Shown: piece after piece, positions 1 to 10,325 of the stretch
How the letters are laid out: each line of letters starts with the position of its first letter
How positions within the stretch are numbered: position 1 is the stretch's first letter
Assembly (NCBI RefSeq): GCF_018294505.1
Contig: NC_057811.1
Span: forward strand, 405,196,790-405,260,789
Source: Triticum aestivum
Taxonomy: Eukaryota; Streptophyta; Magnoliopsida; Poales; Poaceae
Length of the DNA: 64,000 nt
Direction: 5' to 3'
Made by a program: the position numbers and the translations under genes
Notes under the pieces: generated by a model
Databases searched by the model: none
Seen by the model: only the letters and a program-made list of their open reading frames with translations
Told to the model about the DNA's origin: nothing

Positions 1-147
1 ACAACTACCCACTAGCATGACTCTAATAGCACCATCTTTATATCGCAAAACTATTGCAAGGAATCAAACATATCATATTCAGTGATCTACAAGTTTTATG
101 TAGGATTTTATGACTAACCATGTGAATGACCAGTTCCTGTCATCTCT

Positions 148-372
148 CAATAGATATAAGTGAAGCAAGAGAGTTTAATTCTTTCTACAAAATATATGCC
201 CACGCTCTAACAAATATAAGTGAAGCAAAAGAGCATTCTACAAATGGCGGTTTTCTATGTGAAGAGAAACAGGCAATCCAAACTTCAAATGATATAAGTG
301 AAGCACATGAAGCATTCTATAAAGCCATAATCAAAGAATGTAAGTGAAGTGCAATGAGAATTCTATAAATCA
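148..372. repeat. Degenerate tandem repeat, about 70-bp units
   Basis: Four units share ATATAAGTGAAGCA (or a close variant), mostly followed by GAGCATTCTA-like sequence: near 154, 220, 291 and 338. Spacing is about 50-70 bp. It lies in E's interior; I see no coding function. Confidence 0.7.
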
Positions 373-1382
373 ACCAAGGACTATCTCATACCAGCATGGC
401 GCATAAAAGAAAAATGAAAACTAAATGCAAAAGACGCTCCAAGATCTACACATATCACATGAATGAAACGAATCCGAAAACATACCAATACTTGTTGAAG
501 AAAGAGGGGATGCCTTCCGGGGCATCCCCAAGCTTAGAAGCTTGAGTCTCCTTGAATATTTACTTGGGGTTCCTTGGGCATCCCCAAGCTTGAGCTCTTG
601 CCTATCCTTCTTCTCCTCACATCGAGACCCTCTCGATCATCGAACACTTCATCCACACAAAACTTCAATAGAAAACTCGGTAAGATCCGTTAGTATAATA
701 AAGCAAATCACTACTCTAAGTACTGTTGCAAACCAATTCATATTTTGTTTTGGCATTGTAGCTACTGTAATATAACTTTTTCATGGCTTAATCCACTGAT
801 ATAAATCGATAGTTTCATCAAAACAAGCAAACTATGCATCAAAAACAGAATCTGTTTAAAACAGAACAGTCTGTAATAATCTGAACATTCACCATACTTA
901 TGATACTTGAGAAATTCTGCAAAAATTAGGAAAAATAAATAAGTTGTATAGAAAGACAGTGCAAAAAGTTTCAGAACCATTTGACGTTCCAGTGAAAAAT
1001 TTAAAATCGCGCACTACAGCCAAAGTTTCTGTCCTGCACCGCACAAACCAACAAGCATTGTAAACATCCTAAAGGCAAACCTTGGCACATTATTTTTATA
1101 ATACAATGGAATTGTACAAGGGGATAATTATTTTTGTTGAAAAGTTTCTTTAATTAAGATTCACAAAGTTTCCATGGGCATGAACAAAGTTCAAGGACGC
1201 CCCCCACTTTCACAATGCTCGTCTATCTCACTTTCACTTTTCTTTTTGAAAAGTTTTGGGTTCCCCTCTTTATTTTTTGTTTTTAAACTATATAAAAGCA
1301 CACAACAGAAATAAATGACTCTCTAAAACTTCTGGGTTGTCTCCCTGGCAGCGCTTAAGCCATTAAGCTAGGCATATAGTGC
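373..1382. other. Non-coding interior of E
   Basis: About 1 kb, AT-rich, with no supportable gene. The only structure I see is a duplicated GGGCATCCCCAAGCTT at about 520-535 and 577-592. A related GCATGCCCAAGCTT lies beside the 3' LTR of element F at 62411, so this may be a purine-tract-like element read on the minus strand. Confidence 0.5.
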
Positions 1383-2636
1383 TCAAGTAGTGAATCCACC
1401 CGGATCCCAAGGTATATCAAAGCCAATTTTAATTAGCAATGATTTGGCATTTAGTAGTGAGCACAAAACAACATATATCAAGCAATGACAAAGTCTAACT
1501 CTCTTCCTATGCATTGGCATGTCATAAAAGAACAATTCATGCACACGTAGTAAAGGCCAATTCATAGTATAAACAGTTTCTTGCAATTTTTTCGTGTTGG
1601 AAACATGGAGAGGCGGAGATGTAGTTCCTCTCTCATAATAATTGCAAGTAGGAGCAGCAAGCACATGCATATTATATCTGTCAAAATCATCATGTGTAGA
1701 AGTAAAACGCAACCCATCAATATAATCCTTAATAAGCACAAACTTCTCCGATATAGTGTAGTTTGAAGAATTCAAAAAGATAATAGGACTATCATGCGTG
1801 GGTGCAGTAGCAACAATTTCATGTTTAACATAAGGAACTATAGCAAGTTCATCTCCATAAGCATAATTCATATTGGCATCTTGGCCACAAGCATAGCAAG
1901 CATCATCAAAAAGGGATATTTCAAAAGAATCAACGGGATCATAACAATCATCATAGAAATCATCCTTCGGTAAGCACGAAGGGAAATTAAACAATGTATG
2001 AGTTGAAGAGTTACTCTCATTAGAAGGTGGGCACGGGTAGCTAATCGGCTCTTCCTCCTTTTGTTCTTCGCTCTCCTCCTCATCTTTTTCATCCAATGAG
2101 CTCATAGTTTCATCGATTTCTTCTTCCATAGATTCCTGCAAAATATTAGTCTCTTCTTGGACAGCGGAGACTTTCTCAATAAATGCATCAATATCGGAAT
2201 TGTATTCATATTTGGCATAGCAATATTTAAGGATAGCTAAATTTTCAGGTCTATAAACAACATCATAAAGATTTTCAAACTCTTTGAACATAGATTCAAT
2301 TTCATAAGCACCCATAAAAGCAACAAATTCTTCTATTTGTTCCACATCATAGTAATCATATATACCTCTAGCATAAGAAGCCAAGGTTTCATTATCATTA
2401 CATTTGCATGAAAAGGGAAGGTGTGGAGCCTTCATCCTAGAGCAACAAGTATAATCATATCTCAAGCATACTTGCCGAGCATACCACTTCAACATATAAA
2501 TTTGATCCCATAATAGTTTCCCTTTTTGAATCAAGCGATAATCCCTAAAGTATTCATGTTGGTCCAACGTGTCTCCCATTACATAATTGAATGAGGTTTT
2601 CTCAGGATTATCAAAGTGGTACATAATATTTTTCAC
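1383..2636 (-). CDS. Acidic 417-aa ORF of non-autonomous element E, function unknown
   Basis: An uninterrupted 417-codon frame starting about 190 bp inside the 5' LTR/PBS, where gag normally lies. Seen: an N-terminal region rich in Tyr, Asp and Cys, a very acidic stretch of Glu/Asp at about residues 170-200, then a low-complexity Ser/Asp/Tyr region and a hydrophobic C-terminal segment. I recognise no gag core, zinc knuckle, protease or polymerase motif. It could be a highly diverged structural protein or a frame kept open by chance. It is complete with ATG and stop, so decay is limited. Antisense overlapping frames here are shorter and look like shadows. Confidence 0.5.
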   Translation of the reverse strand: MKNIMYHFDNPEKTSFNYVMGDTLDQHEYFRDYRLIQKGKLLWDQIYMLKWYARQVCLRYDYTCCSRMKAPHLPFSCKCNDNETLASYARGIYDYYDVEQIEEFVAFMGAYEIESMFKEFENLYDVVYRPENLAILKYCYAKYEYNSDIDAFIEKVSAVQEETNILQESMEEEIDETMSSLDEKDEEESEEQKEEEPISYPCPPSNESNSSTHTLFNFPSCLPKDDFYDDCYDPVDSFEISLFDDACYACGQDANMNYAYGDELAIVPYVKHEIVATAPTHDSPIIFLNSSNYTISEKFVLIKDYIDGLRFTSTHDDFDRYNMHVLAAPTCNYYERGTTSPPLHVSNTKKLQETVYTMNWPLLRVHELFFYDMPMHRKRVRLCHCLIYVVLCSLLNAKSLLIKIGFDIPWDPGGFTT

Positions 2637-2821
2637 ATAATGATCATCGAGGGTTTTAGGAGGTTCCCCATCTCCATGAGTAGCAAGTACACCTAATTAT
2701 TTTGGTATTTCGTGTTTCATATCCATAACTAAAGATAAAGAACAACTTAGGACAACAAATAAAAATTACTTAGTGATAAAGCAAACAAGCACACACGAGA
2801 ATATTCACCCCACGCTATAAC

Positions 2822-2839
2822 TCCCCGGCAACAACGGTA
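2822..2839 (-). other. Decayed PBS of element E (tRNA-Asp type)
   Basis: Twelve bases inside the LTR end at 2851. On the minus strand it matches the usual TGGCGCCGTTGCCGGGGA at the last 11 bases, with differences in the 5' part. It fixes the element's orientation (5' LTR to the right). Confidence 0.6.
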
Positions 2840-2850
2840 GAAAAAGGTCT

Positions 2851-3865
2851 TGATAACCCACAAGTATAGGGGATCAATTGCAGCTTCTTTCGATAAGTAA
2901 GAGTGTCGAACCCAACGAGGAGCTAAAGGTAGAACAAATATTCCCTCAAGTTCTATCAACCACCGATACAACTCTACGCACGCTTAGCATTCGCTTTACC
3001 TAGAACAAGTATGAAACTAGAAGTACTTTGTAGGTGTTGTTGGATAGGTTTGCAAGATAGTAAAGAGCACGTAAATAAAAGCTAGGGTCTGTTTAGATAA
3101 AGACACAATAGAGTTAGTATAGCGAGTGTGTAAAAGTGGTGGTAGGAGTTGCGAAATTGTCCCTAAGCAATTGACTACGTTACTAGACCGATAGCAAGTT
3201 TTATGTGGGAGAGGCCACCGCTAGCATGTCATCCCTGACTTGGAATTCTATGCACTTATGATTGGAACTATTAGCAAGCATCCGCAACTACTAACGTTCA
3301 TTAAGGTAAAACCCAACCATAGCATTAAGATAGATTGGTCCCCCTTCAATCGCGTATGCATCAATTTCTATGCTAGGTTGAAGCTTCTGTCACTCTTGCC
3401 CTCCAATACATAGTCCTATCAACATACAACTAACCCTATGGTGTGATCCACGCGTGCGCTCATATGATGGGCACCAAAGGACAGCAACATAACCACAAGA
3501 AAATTAAATCAATCATAGCAATTCATCAACCACCGATAGGACAACGAAAATCTACTCAGACATCATAGGATGGCAACACATCATTGGATAATAATATGAA
3601 GCATAAAGCACCATGTTCAAGTAGAGGGTACAGCGGGTTGCGGGAGAGTGGACCGCTATAGATAGATGGGGGAAGGTGATGGAGATGTTGGTGAAGATGG
3701 CGGAGGTGTTGGTGTAGATTGCGGTGATGATGATGGCCCCGGCCGGTGGCACTCCGGCGCCAACGGAAACGAGGGGGAGAGAGCCCCCCTCCTTCTTCTT
3801 CTTCCTTGACCTTCTCCCTAGATGGGAGAAGGGTTTCCCCTCTGCTCCATGGTCTCCATGGCGTG
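2851..3865 (-). repeat. Element E 5' LTR, inner portion
   Basis: Runs from the LTR terminus (TGATAACCCACAAG on the plus strand) to the insertion site of element A. Bases 3861-3865 (GCGTG) are the left TSD copy of A. Confidence 0.85.
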
Positions 3866-4335
3866 TGAGGGAGTCCTGGATTAGGGGGTCCTCGGACAGC
3901 CGGACTATATCCTTTGGCCGGACTGTTGGACTATGAAGATACAAGATTGAAGACTTCGTCCCGTGTACGGGTGGGACTCTCCTTGGCGTGGAAGGCAAGC
4001 TTGGCAATACGGATATGTAGATCTCCTCCCTTGTAACCGACTCTGTGTAACCCTAGCCCCCTCCGGTGTCTATATAAACCGGAGGGTTTAGTCCGTAGGA
4101 CAAGAACAATGATACCATAGGCTAGCTTCTAGGGTTTAGCCTCTACGATCTCGTGGTAGATCAACTCTTGTAATACTCATATCATCAAGATCAGTCAAGC
4201 AGGAAGTAGGGTATTACCTCCATTGGGAGGGCCCGAACCTGGGTAAACATCGTGTCCCCCGCCTCCTGTTACCATCTACCTTAGACGCACAATTCGGGAC
4301 CCCCTACCCGACATCCGCCGGTTTTGACACCAACA
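3866..4335 (+). repeat. Element A 5' LTR
   Basis: 470 bp, from TGAGGGAGTC to GACACCAACA; TATA box TATATAAA at 4071-4078. It pairs with 13435-13904. Confidence 0.95.
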
Positions 4336-4336
4336 T

Positions 4337-4354
4337 TGGTGCTTTCATTGAGAG
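4337..4354 (+). other. PBS of element A (probably tRNA-Thr)
   Basis: TGGTGCTTTCATTGAGAG starts one base after the LTR. Its complement ends TGAAAGC-A-CCA, so the tRNA acceptor arm would be GCTTTCA/TGAAAGC. I recall this arm from a plant tRNA-Thr; the tRNA identity is not certain. Confidence 0.6.
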
Positions 4355-4382
4355 TTCCACTATGCTGTCATCATAAGGCTGG

Positions 4383-5018
4383 ATGGCTCGTCTCGTTGTC
4401 AAGGACAACATCACCTCTGGGGGAGCCCTGGCTGTAGGCCAAACTCTCCGACTAGGCGGTTTCGTCATGACTGCCCGTTCGGCCGCTGCGCCGACGATGA
4501 CTTCTCGGGTCATCAAAAACAGCCTCCACGTCGGCTCGGAATTCGCCGAGCAGTTGGATCCAATGGAGCTCTCTTCCTTGAACGAACTCTTGGATCGCAT
4601 CGCCGCCTTGGGAGTCGCTACGGACTATGATCAGATCGGGCTTAAACCCGACCAAAGGGAGATTAACTCCCTGCCGGTCACCCATCAAATAGCGGTGGTG
4701 GAGGAGCAATGCGGCTATTCTTCCTCTATCTTGAGGACGAACTATGTCCGGGTTCCCGAGCTCTCCGAGCCGAATACCCGTCTACGGGAGGACATGGCCC
4801 AAACCTTGAACCTAGAATCAGGCAGCGGGCCAGACCTATTGGGCAACATCCCGGAGCCCGAACTTCTAAGATCGGAAACTCCTCCGCCCCTGGGTCTCAG
4901 ATCGGGTCAAGGTTCGGACTTAAATCCACCCACCCACCCAGATATAAGCGATCTTTCCCACATTAGACAAGAGCCCGAGGAGACAGTAACCACTATTGGG
5001 CCAGATTCCTCCTTGTAA
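4383..5018 (+). pseudogene. gag: gag N-terminal remnant of element A
   Basis: A 211-codon frame beginning 48 bp after the LTR, ending in TAA at 5016-5018. The last base of the stop is the first base of the next ATG (TAATG). It would encode the N-terminal part of the capsid precursor. I see no gag core (the W/L-rich region present in B2 gag at about 39080-39300). The next frame starts with sequence resembling what lies downstream of that core, so an internal deletion of gag is likely. The protein is Ser/Pro/Leu-rich without clear motifs. Not functional alone. Confidence 0.6.
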
Positions 5019-8000
5019 TGAACAAGGTCAAGGACTGTCGCGAGGAAGACGCAATTTCATTCTTTTGCAATAATTGCACGGACAAGGGAATCCTCAACGC
5101 CATAAGTCGCCGTGACATAGCACACTTCGCTGACTTGGCGGCCATAGTACGAAAGTACTGTGCGATGGAAAGCGCCTGGAAAACCCAAACAAAATTCTGG
5201 GATCCTCCGGCCCTCACTAAACCCCTTGTCCGAACTAAAAGGGTGTACTCTCGTAAGTCACCCGATCCAGTTACAAAGAAACAAAAACCCACTACAGGGC
5301 GCGGAACCGTACTGGAGGGATGGCTTAATGGGCCATGCAAAATTCACAGTACAACGGATACCATGCCAACACACAGCCTTAGAGCATGTTGGGTACTCCG
5401 GCAGGTGGCCAAGAGCGGTGAGGATCTCCTCGTCAACAATACCGCAGAGCACCATCCCACAGAAAACAGCAATACAGTACTGACAGTCTTCGAGACCTTC
5501 GCCTCGAATAATAGGCGTAAGCGAGCACTCCGCAGCCTTGCTGAGGTCTACCACGTGGCAGCAATAAATCCATGGAGTGATATGACTATCACCTTCAATG
5601 CCAATGACGAACCCAAATTCCGAATAGCCCGAGCACCAGCCGCCTTGGTCCTTAGTCCAATTGTGGACGACTTCCGGCTTACTAAAGTGCTCATGGACGG
5701 CGGCAGCGGATTAAACCTCATCTATGAAGAAACTCTTAGCAAAATGTAAATAGACAGGAGCCGCATTGAGCAAAGCAGCACGACCTTCAGAGGAATCATC
5801 CCTAGTCGGGAGGCACGATGTGCAGGAAAAATCACGCTAGACGTGGTATTCGGCACGCCGGAGAATTATAGGTCCGAAGAAATCACATTCCAAGTGGTCC
5901 CGTTCAGTAGCGGATACCACGCCCTTTTAGGGCGGGAGGCATTCACAATCTTCCAAGCTATACCCCATTACGGGTACATGAAGCTCAAAATGCCTGGGCC
6001 CAATGGAATCATCACTCTAGCTAGTGATCCGGACATAGCACTCCGAGCCGAAAATAAAACCGCCGCACTAGCCCTCGAGGCGTTATCCGAAGCCCTCGCG
6101 GCCGAAGAACTGACGGCGCTGCGCTCCACAGTGGACATGGACGACATGATACTCGACAAAAGACCCAAATCCACCTCTTTTAAACCAGCGGATGAAATAG
6201 TCAAATTCCAAGTCCACCCAACGGACCCTACCAAAACAGCATCCATCGGGGCACAATTAAACCCCACAGTAGATGCCGCACTACGGAAGTTCTTGCGCAA
6301 AAATTGGGACATCTTCGCCTGGCATCCTTCAGACATGCCAGGAATCCCACGGAGGCTGGCCGAGCATAGCCTTAACATTCTAAAGGGGTTCAAGCCGGTC
6401 AAGTAGACTCTTCGGCGTTTCTCTGAACCTAAGCGGCAAGCCATGGGAGAAGAGCTAGCCAAGTTACTGGAAAGAAGGCCAAATTCATCCGAGAAATAAA
6501 ACATCCGGACTGGCTAGCAAACCTGGTGATGGTACCAAAGAAGGACAAATCCTGGCGCCTATGTGTCGACTTCAAGGACCTTAACAAGGCTTGCCCCAAG
6601 GATCCCTTCCCCCTCCCTCGCATCGATCAAATTATCGACGCTACCGCAGGACACGACTCATTGTGTTTCCTCGACGCATACTCCGGATACCATCAAATTA
6701 AGATGGCGGAGTCCGATCAAGCCGCAACGACATTTATCACTCCATACGGCCCCTTCTGTTTCAACACCAAGCCTTTTGGGCTCAAAAACGCCGGTGCAAC
6801 CTATCAACGCATGATTCAGACATGCTTGGAGACATAGATCGGCAAAACAGTGGAGGCATACATAGACGATATGGTCATTAAAACCAGACACGTCGAATCC
6901 TTAATAGATGACTTGAGGCTCACGTTCGACAATCTCCGAACATACGACATCAAGCTCAATCTGAAAAAATGAGTCTTTGGCGTGCCCGCCGGAAAGCTCT
7001 TAGGCTTCATCGTCTCTAATAGAGGAATTGAAGCAAACCCAGCTAAAATCCGAGCTCTGTCACAGTTGGCTATCCCAACAGACCTCAAGCAAATCCAGAA
7101 ACTAACTGGATGCATGGCTGCCTTAAGCCGCTTTATCTCGCGATTAGGAGAAAAGGCACTACCCCTTTATCGCCTTCTTCGGCGCACCGAACACTTCGAG
7201 TGGACGGATGTGTCCACGGCCGGATTGGAAGAAATAAAAGCCATCCTGGCCACCAACCCAATCTTGGCCGCGCCAAATGTCGGCGAACCAATGCTGTTAT
7301 ATATAGCGGCAACTCACCAAGTTGTAAGCGCTGTGCTCGTCGTAGAACGAGAGACGGACGGACATAAGTTCCTACTTCAAAAGCCGGTATACTATGTATC
7401 CACTGTCCTCACTCCATGCAAATCACGGTACCCACATTATCAAAAGATAGCATACACGGTCTTCATGGCATCCCGGAAACTACGACACTACTTTCAAGAG
7501 TGTTCAATCACGGTGGCCTCTGAAGTACCACTCAACGACATAACAAACAACCGCGATGCCACGGGCCGGATTGCTAAATGGGCTATTGAGCCCCTCCCAT
7601 TCGACGTAATATATAAACCACGGCGAGCCATTAAGTCACAAGTATTGGCTGATTTTGTTGCCGAATGGATAGAAGCCGGACTCCCTAAAGAGTATGGCGC
7701 GTACTGCAATTGGATCATGCACTTTGACGGCTCTAAAATGCTGGCGGGTCTGGGGGCTGGTGTCGTCCTGACATCCCCCACCGGAGATACAGTCCAGTAC
7801 GTACTCCAAATACTATACACAGACTCCAACAACGCAGCAGAGTACGAGGCCCTGTTACACGGTCTCCGGATGGCAGTCTCCATGGGCATTCAATGCCTAG
7901 AGGTGTGTGGGGATTCGAACCTCGCAATATCTCAAATAAATGGAGACTTCGACGCCAAGGATCCAAAAATGGCGGCTTATCGCAACGCCGTCCTCAAAAT

Positions 8001-9510
8001 GTCAGCTCGGTTCGAGGGGCTTGAATTCCACTATGTGGCCCGGGAAAACAATCAGGCGACAGATATCCTTGCCCGCATCGGTGCTAAGCGCGACCCGGTC
8101 CCACCTAATATCTTCTTGGAAAGGCTGTTTAAGCCATCTGTGGTATGGGAAGGAGAGATCGGAAATAATAGTCCGGACCCGGACACAACGCCAGATCCCG
8201 AACACCCTGACGTAATCGGAGGCTCTACCACCGAAATAACACCTTCCGCCCACGTGATTATGGCTGTCATCGCCCCGTGGACAGAACCCTTCTTGGCCTA
8301 CCTAACTAGGCAGAAACTACCTGAGGACTCAAACGAGGCACGTTGCATTGTGCGACGGTCTAAAGCCTACAAGGTCCATGAGGGAGAGCTTTATAAGAAA
8401 AGCGCTACCGGAGTCCTTCAAAGGTGCATCCCCGAAGAGGAAGGACGACAACTTTTGGCAGAAATTCATGCTGGACTTGGCGGCCACCATGCCGCAGCCC
8501 GGGCCCTGGTAAGCAAGGCCTTCCGTATAGGTTTTTACTGGTCGACGGCCCGAGCAGACGCACAGGATCACGTTCAACGATGCGTCGGTTGCTAGCTTTT
8601 TGCAAATCAAAGCAATATGCTGCCTACCGCTCTCCAAACAATCCCCATCACTTAGCCCTTTGCGGTCTGGGGGCTTGATATGGTCGGACCCCTCAAAGGG
8701 GGAAGCCATAAGAAAAAATACTTATTGGTCATGGTGGATAAATTCACCAAATGGATAGAAGCCAAACCAGTTAAAACAGCCGAGTCCGGACCATTGATAG
8801 ACTTCATATCCGGGGTTGTACACCGTTACGGCGTCCCCCATAGCATCATCACCGATAACGGCTCGAACTTTACAGCCGACGAGGTAAAAATTTGGTGCAG
8901 CAACATGGGCATTAAGCTCGATTATGCTTCTGTCTATCACCCGCAAACTAACGGTCAAGTCGAGCGAGCAAACGGTCTTATTATGAGCGGCATTAAACCC
9001 AGATTAGTGCGATCCTTAAAGGAATCAGACACGAACTGGGTAGAGGAGCTCGACTCCGTACTATGGGGGCTGCGGACCACGCCGAATCGCACTACCAGAT
9101 ACACACCGTTTTTTATGGTGTATGGCGCAGAGGCGGTACTGCCCTGCGACATAATTCATGACTCACCTCGAGTGCGCATGTATGAAGAGAAAGAAGCCGA
9201 GCTTGATCGGCAGGACAGTTTGGACGCCTTGGAGGAGGAGCGTGACGTGGCAAAAGCCCGTTCCGCATTTTATCAGCAACAGGCTTGACGGTATCAAAGC
9301 AGAGAAGTACGGGCCAAAACTTATAACGTCGGCGAACTTGTTCTACGCCCACCGGAGAAGAAAAAGAACAAGCTCAAGCCCAAATGGGAAGGTCCCTTCG
9401 TTATCGACCAAGTTCTGACCGATGGAGCGTATCGTCTGCGGGATGCATCGGACAATCGACTCGAGCCAAACCCATGGAACGCAGCCAGACTCCGAAGGTT
9501 CTACGCCTAG
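5018..9510 (+). pseudogene. pol: Broken gag-end/pol of element A: PR, RT, RNase H, second RNase H, integrase
   Basis: Order seen: a Cys/His motif of form C-X2-H-X8-H-X4-C near 5336, protease with VLMDGGSG at about 5688-5711, RT with FLDAYSGYHQIK (from about 6670) and the catalytic YIDD just after the 6835 stop, RNase H, an archaeal-type second RNase H (HFDGS...NNAAEYEAL, 7720-7860), an H2C2 integrase finger ending at 8592, and an integrase core whose second Asp (8854-8856) and Glu (8962-8964) have exact D-X35-E spacing. Breaks: TAA 5747, TAG 6404, a frameshift at about 6470-6480, TAG 6835, TGA 6970, TAG 8593 and TGA 9286; the natural end appears to be TAG 9508. It would be the replication and integration polyprotein but cannot be made from this copy. 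Confidence 0.93.
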
Positions 9511-10325
9511 TGCCGGACTCTATGTTCGTCTCCTTACCTCTGTCAATTTTTTATATATCCGTTATCTGTCTTTTATTTCTTTCTTTCTCCCCTTTTTCTT
9601 CAAGGCCTTAAAAGGCTAAAATGTGTCTTGACTACACAATCTTGACGCGCTAGCCGCGCTCATTATACCTGGGGGCTCTTATACAGAAGCTTAATATAAC
9701 TATTTTCCGGGCTCTATGCCCCACACATGTGTTATTCTTCCACATGTACCTTTTTTCGCCATTATATGCATCGATATGACTTAAGTTTTGGCCAAGCTGG
9801 GTTGCCTGGCTCTTGTGTTTATGCCCTACGTTCCCGTTAATTCGGCTAGGGCACAAGGGGAGCACCTCTGCGATTGTTACTGCCGGGTCAGCCGGATGTG
9901 TACCTCAGACTGGGTGAAGCCGAAAGCTAGCGTTCTTAAGGGAATACTCGGTCGGTGAACAAAAGATGACCCTTATTTATTGTAATACATGCCCCCAGAT
10001 GTTTATATCCTGCGTCTCTTTTCGCAGCTCGGACATGCACATTAGGGCATGCGTACCTAGGGAAAGGAACCCTTAACGGAACTATTCTCCCTGGAAGATG
10101 TTTCTTACTATCCATGTAATATAACATAGCTAGTTGGGTACTTGTCTGTTCAAGCACTTATGACCCCTACGCCTGGTTTCCACGCGTACCCCGGTTTTTT
10201 CATAACTGAGCGGGTATTCGGATACACTTCGGACTGTCGGGTCCAGAGGTCGAAGCGAAAAGGTCCGCCATGACAAATGATTTACAATCCGGCTAGGGAC
10301 AATACATGTCACTTGAAGTACACAG
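9511..10325. other. Non-coding gap between converging pol and antisense gene of A
   Basis: About 800 bp with no supportable ORF. Pol ends at 9510 (plus) and the antisense gene ends at 10326 (minus), so this segment must hold both 3' ends. A PPT-like TGGGGGCT occurs near 9670 and its complement near 9989. Confidence 0.6.
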
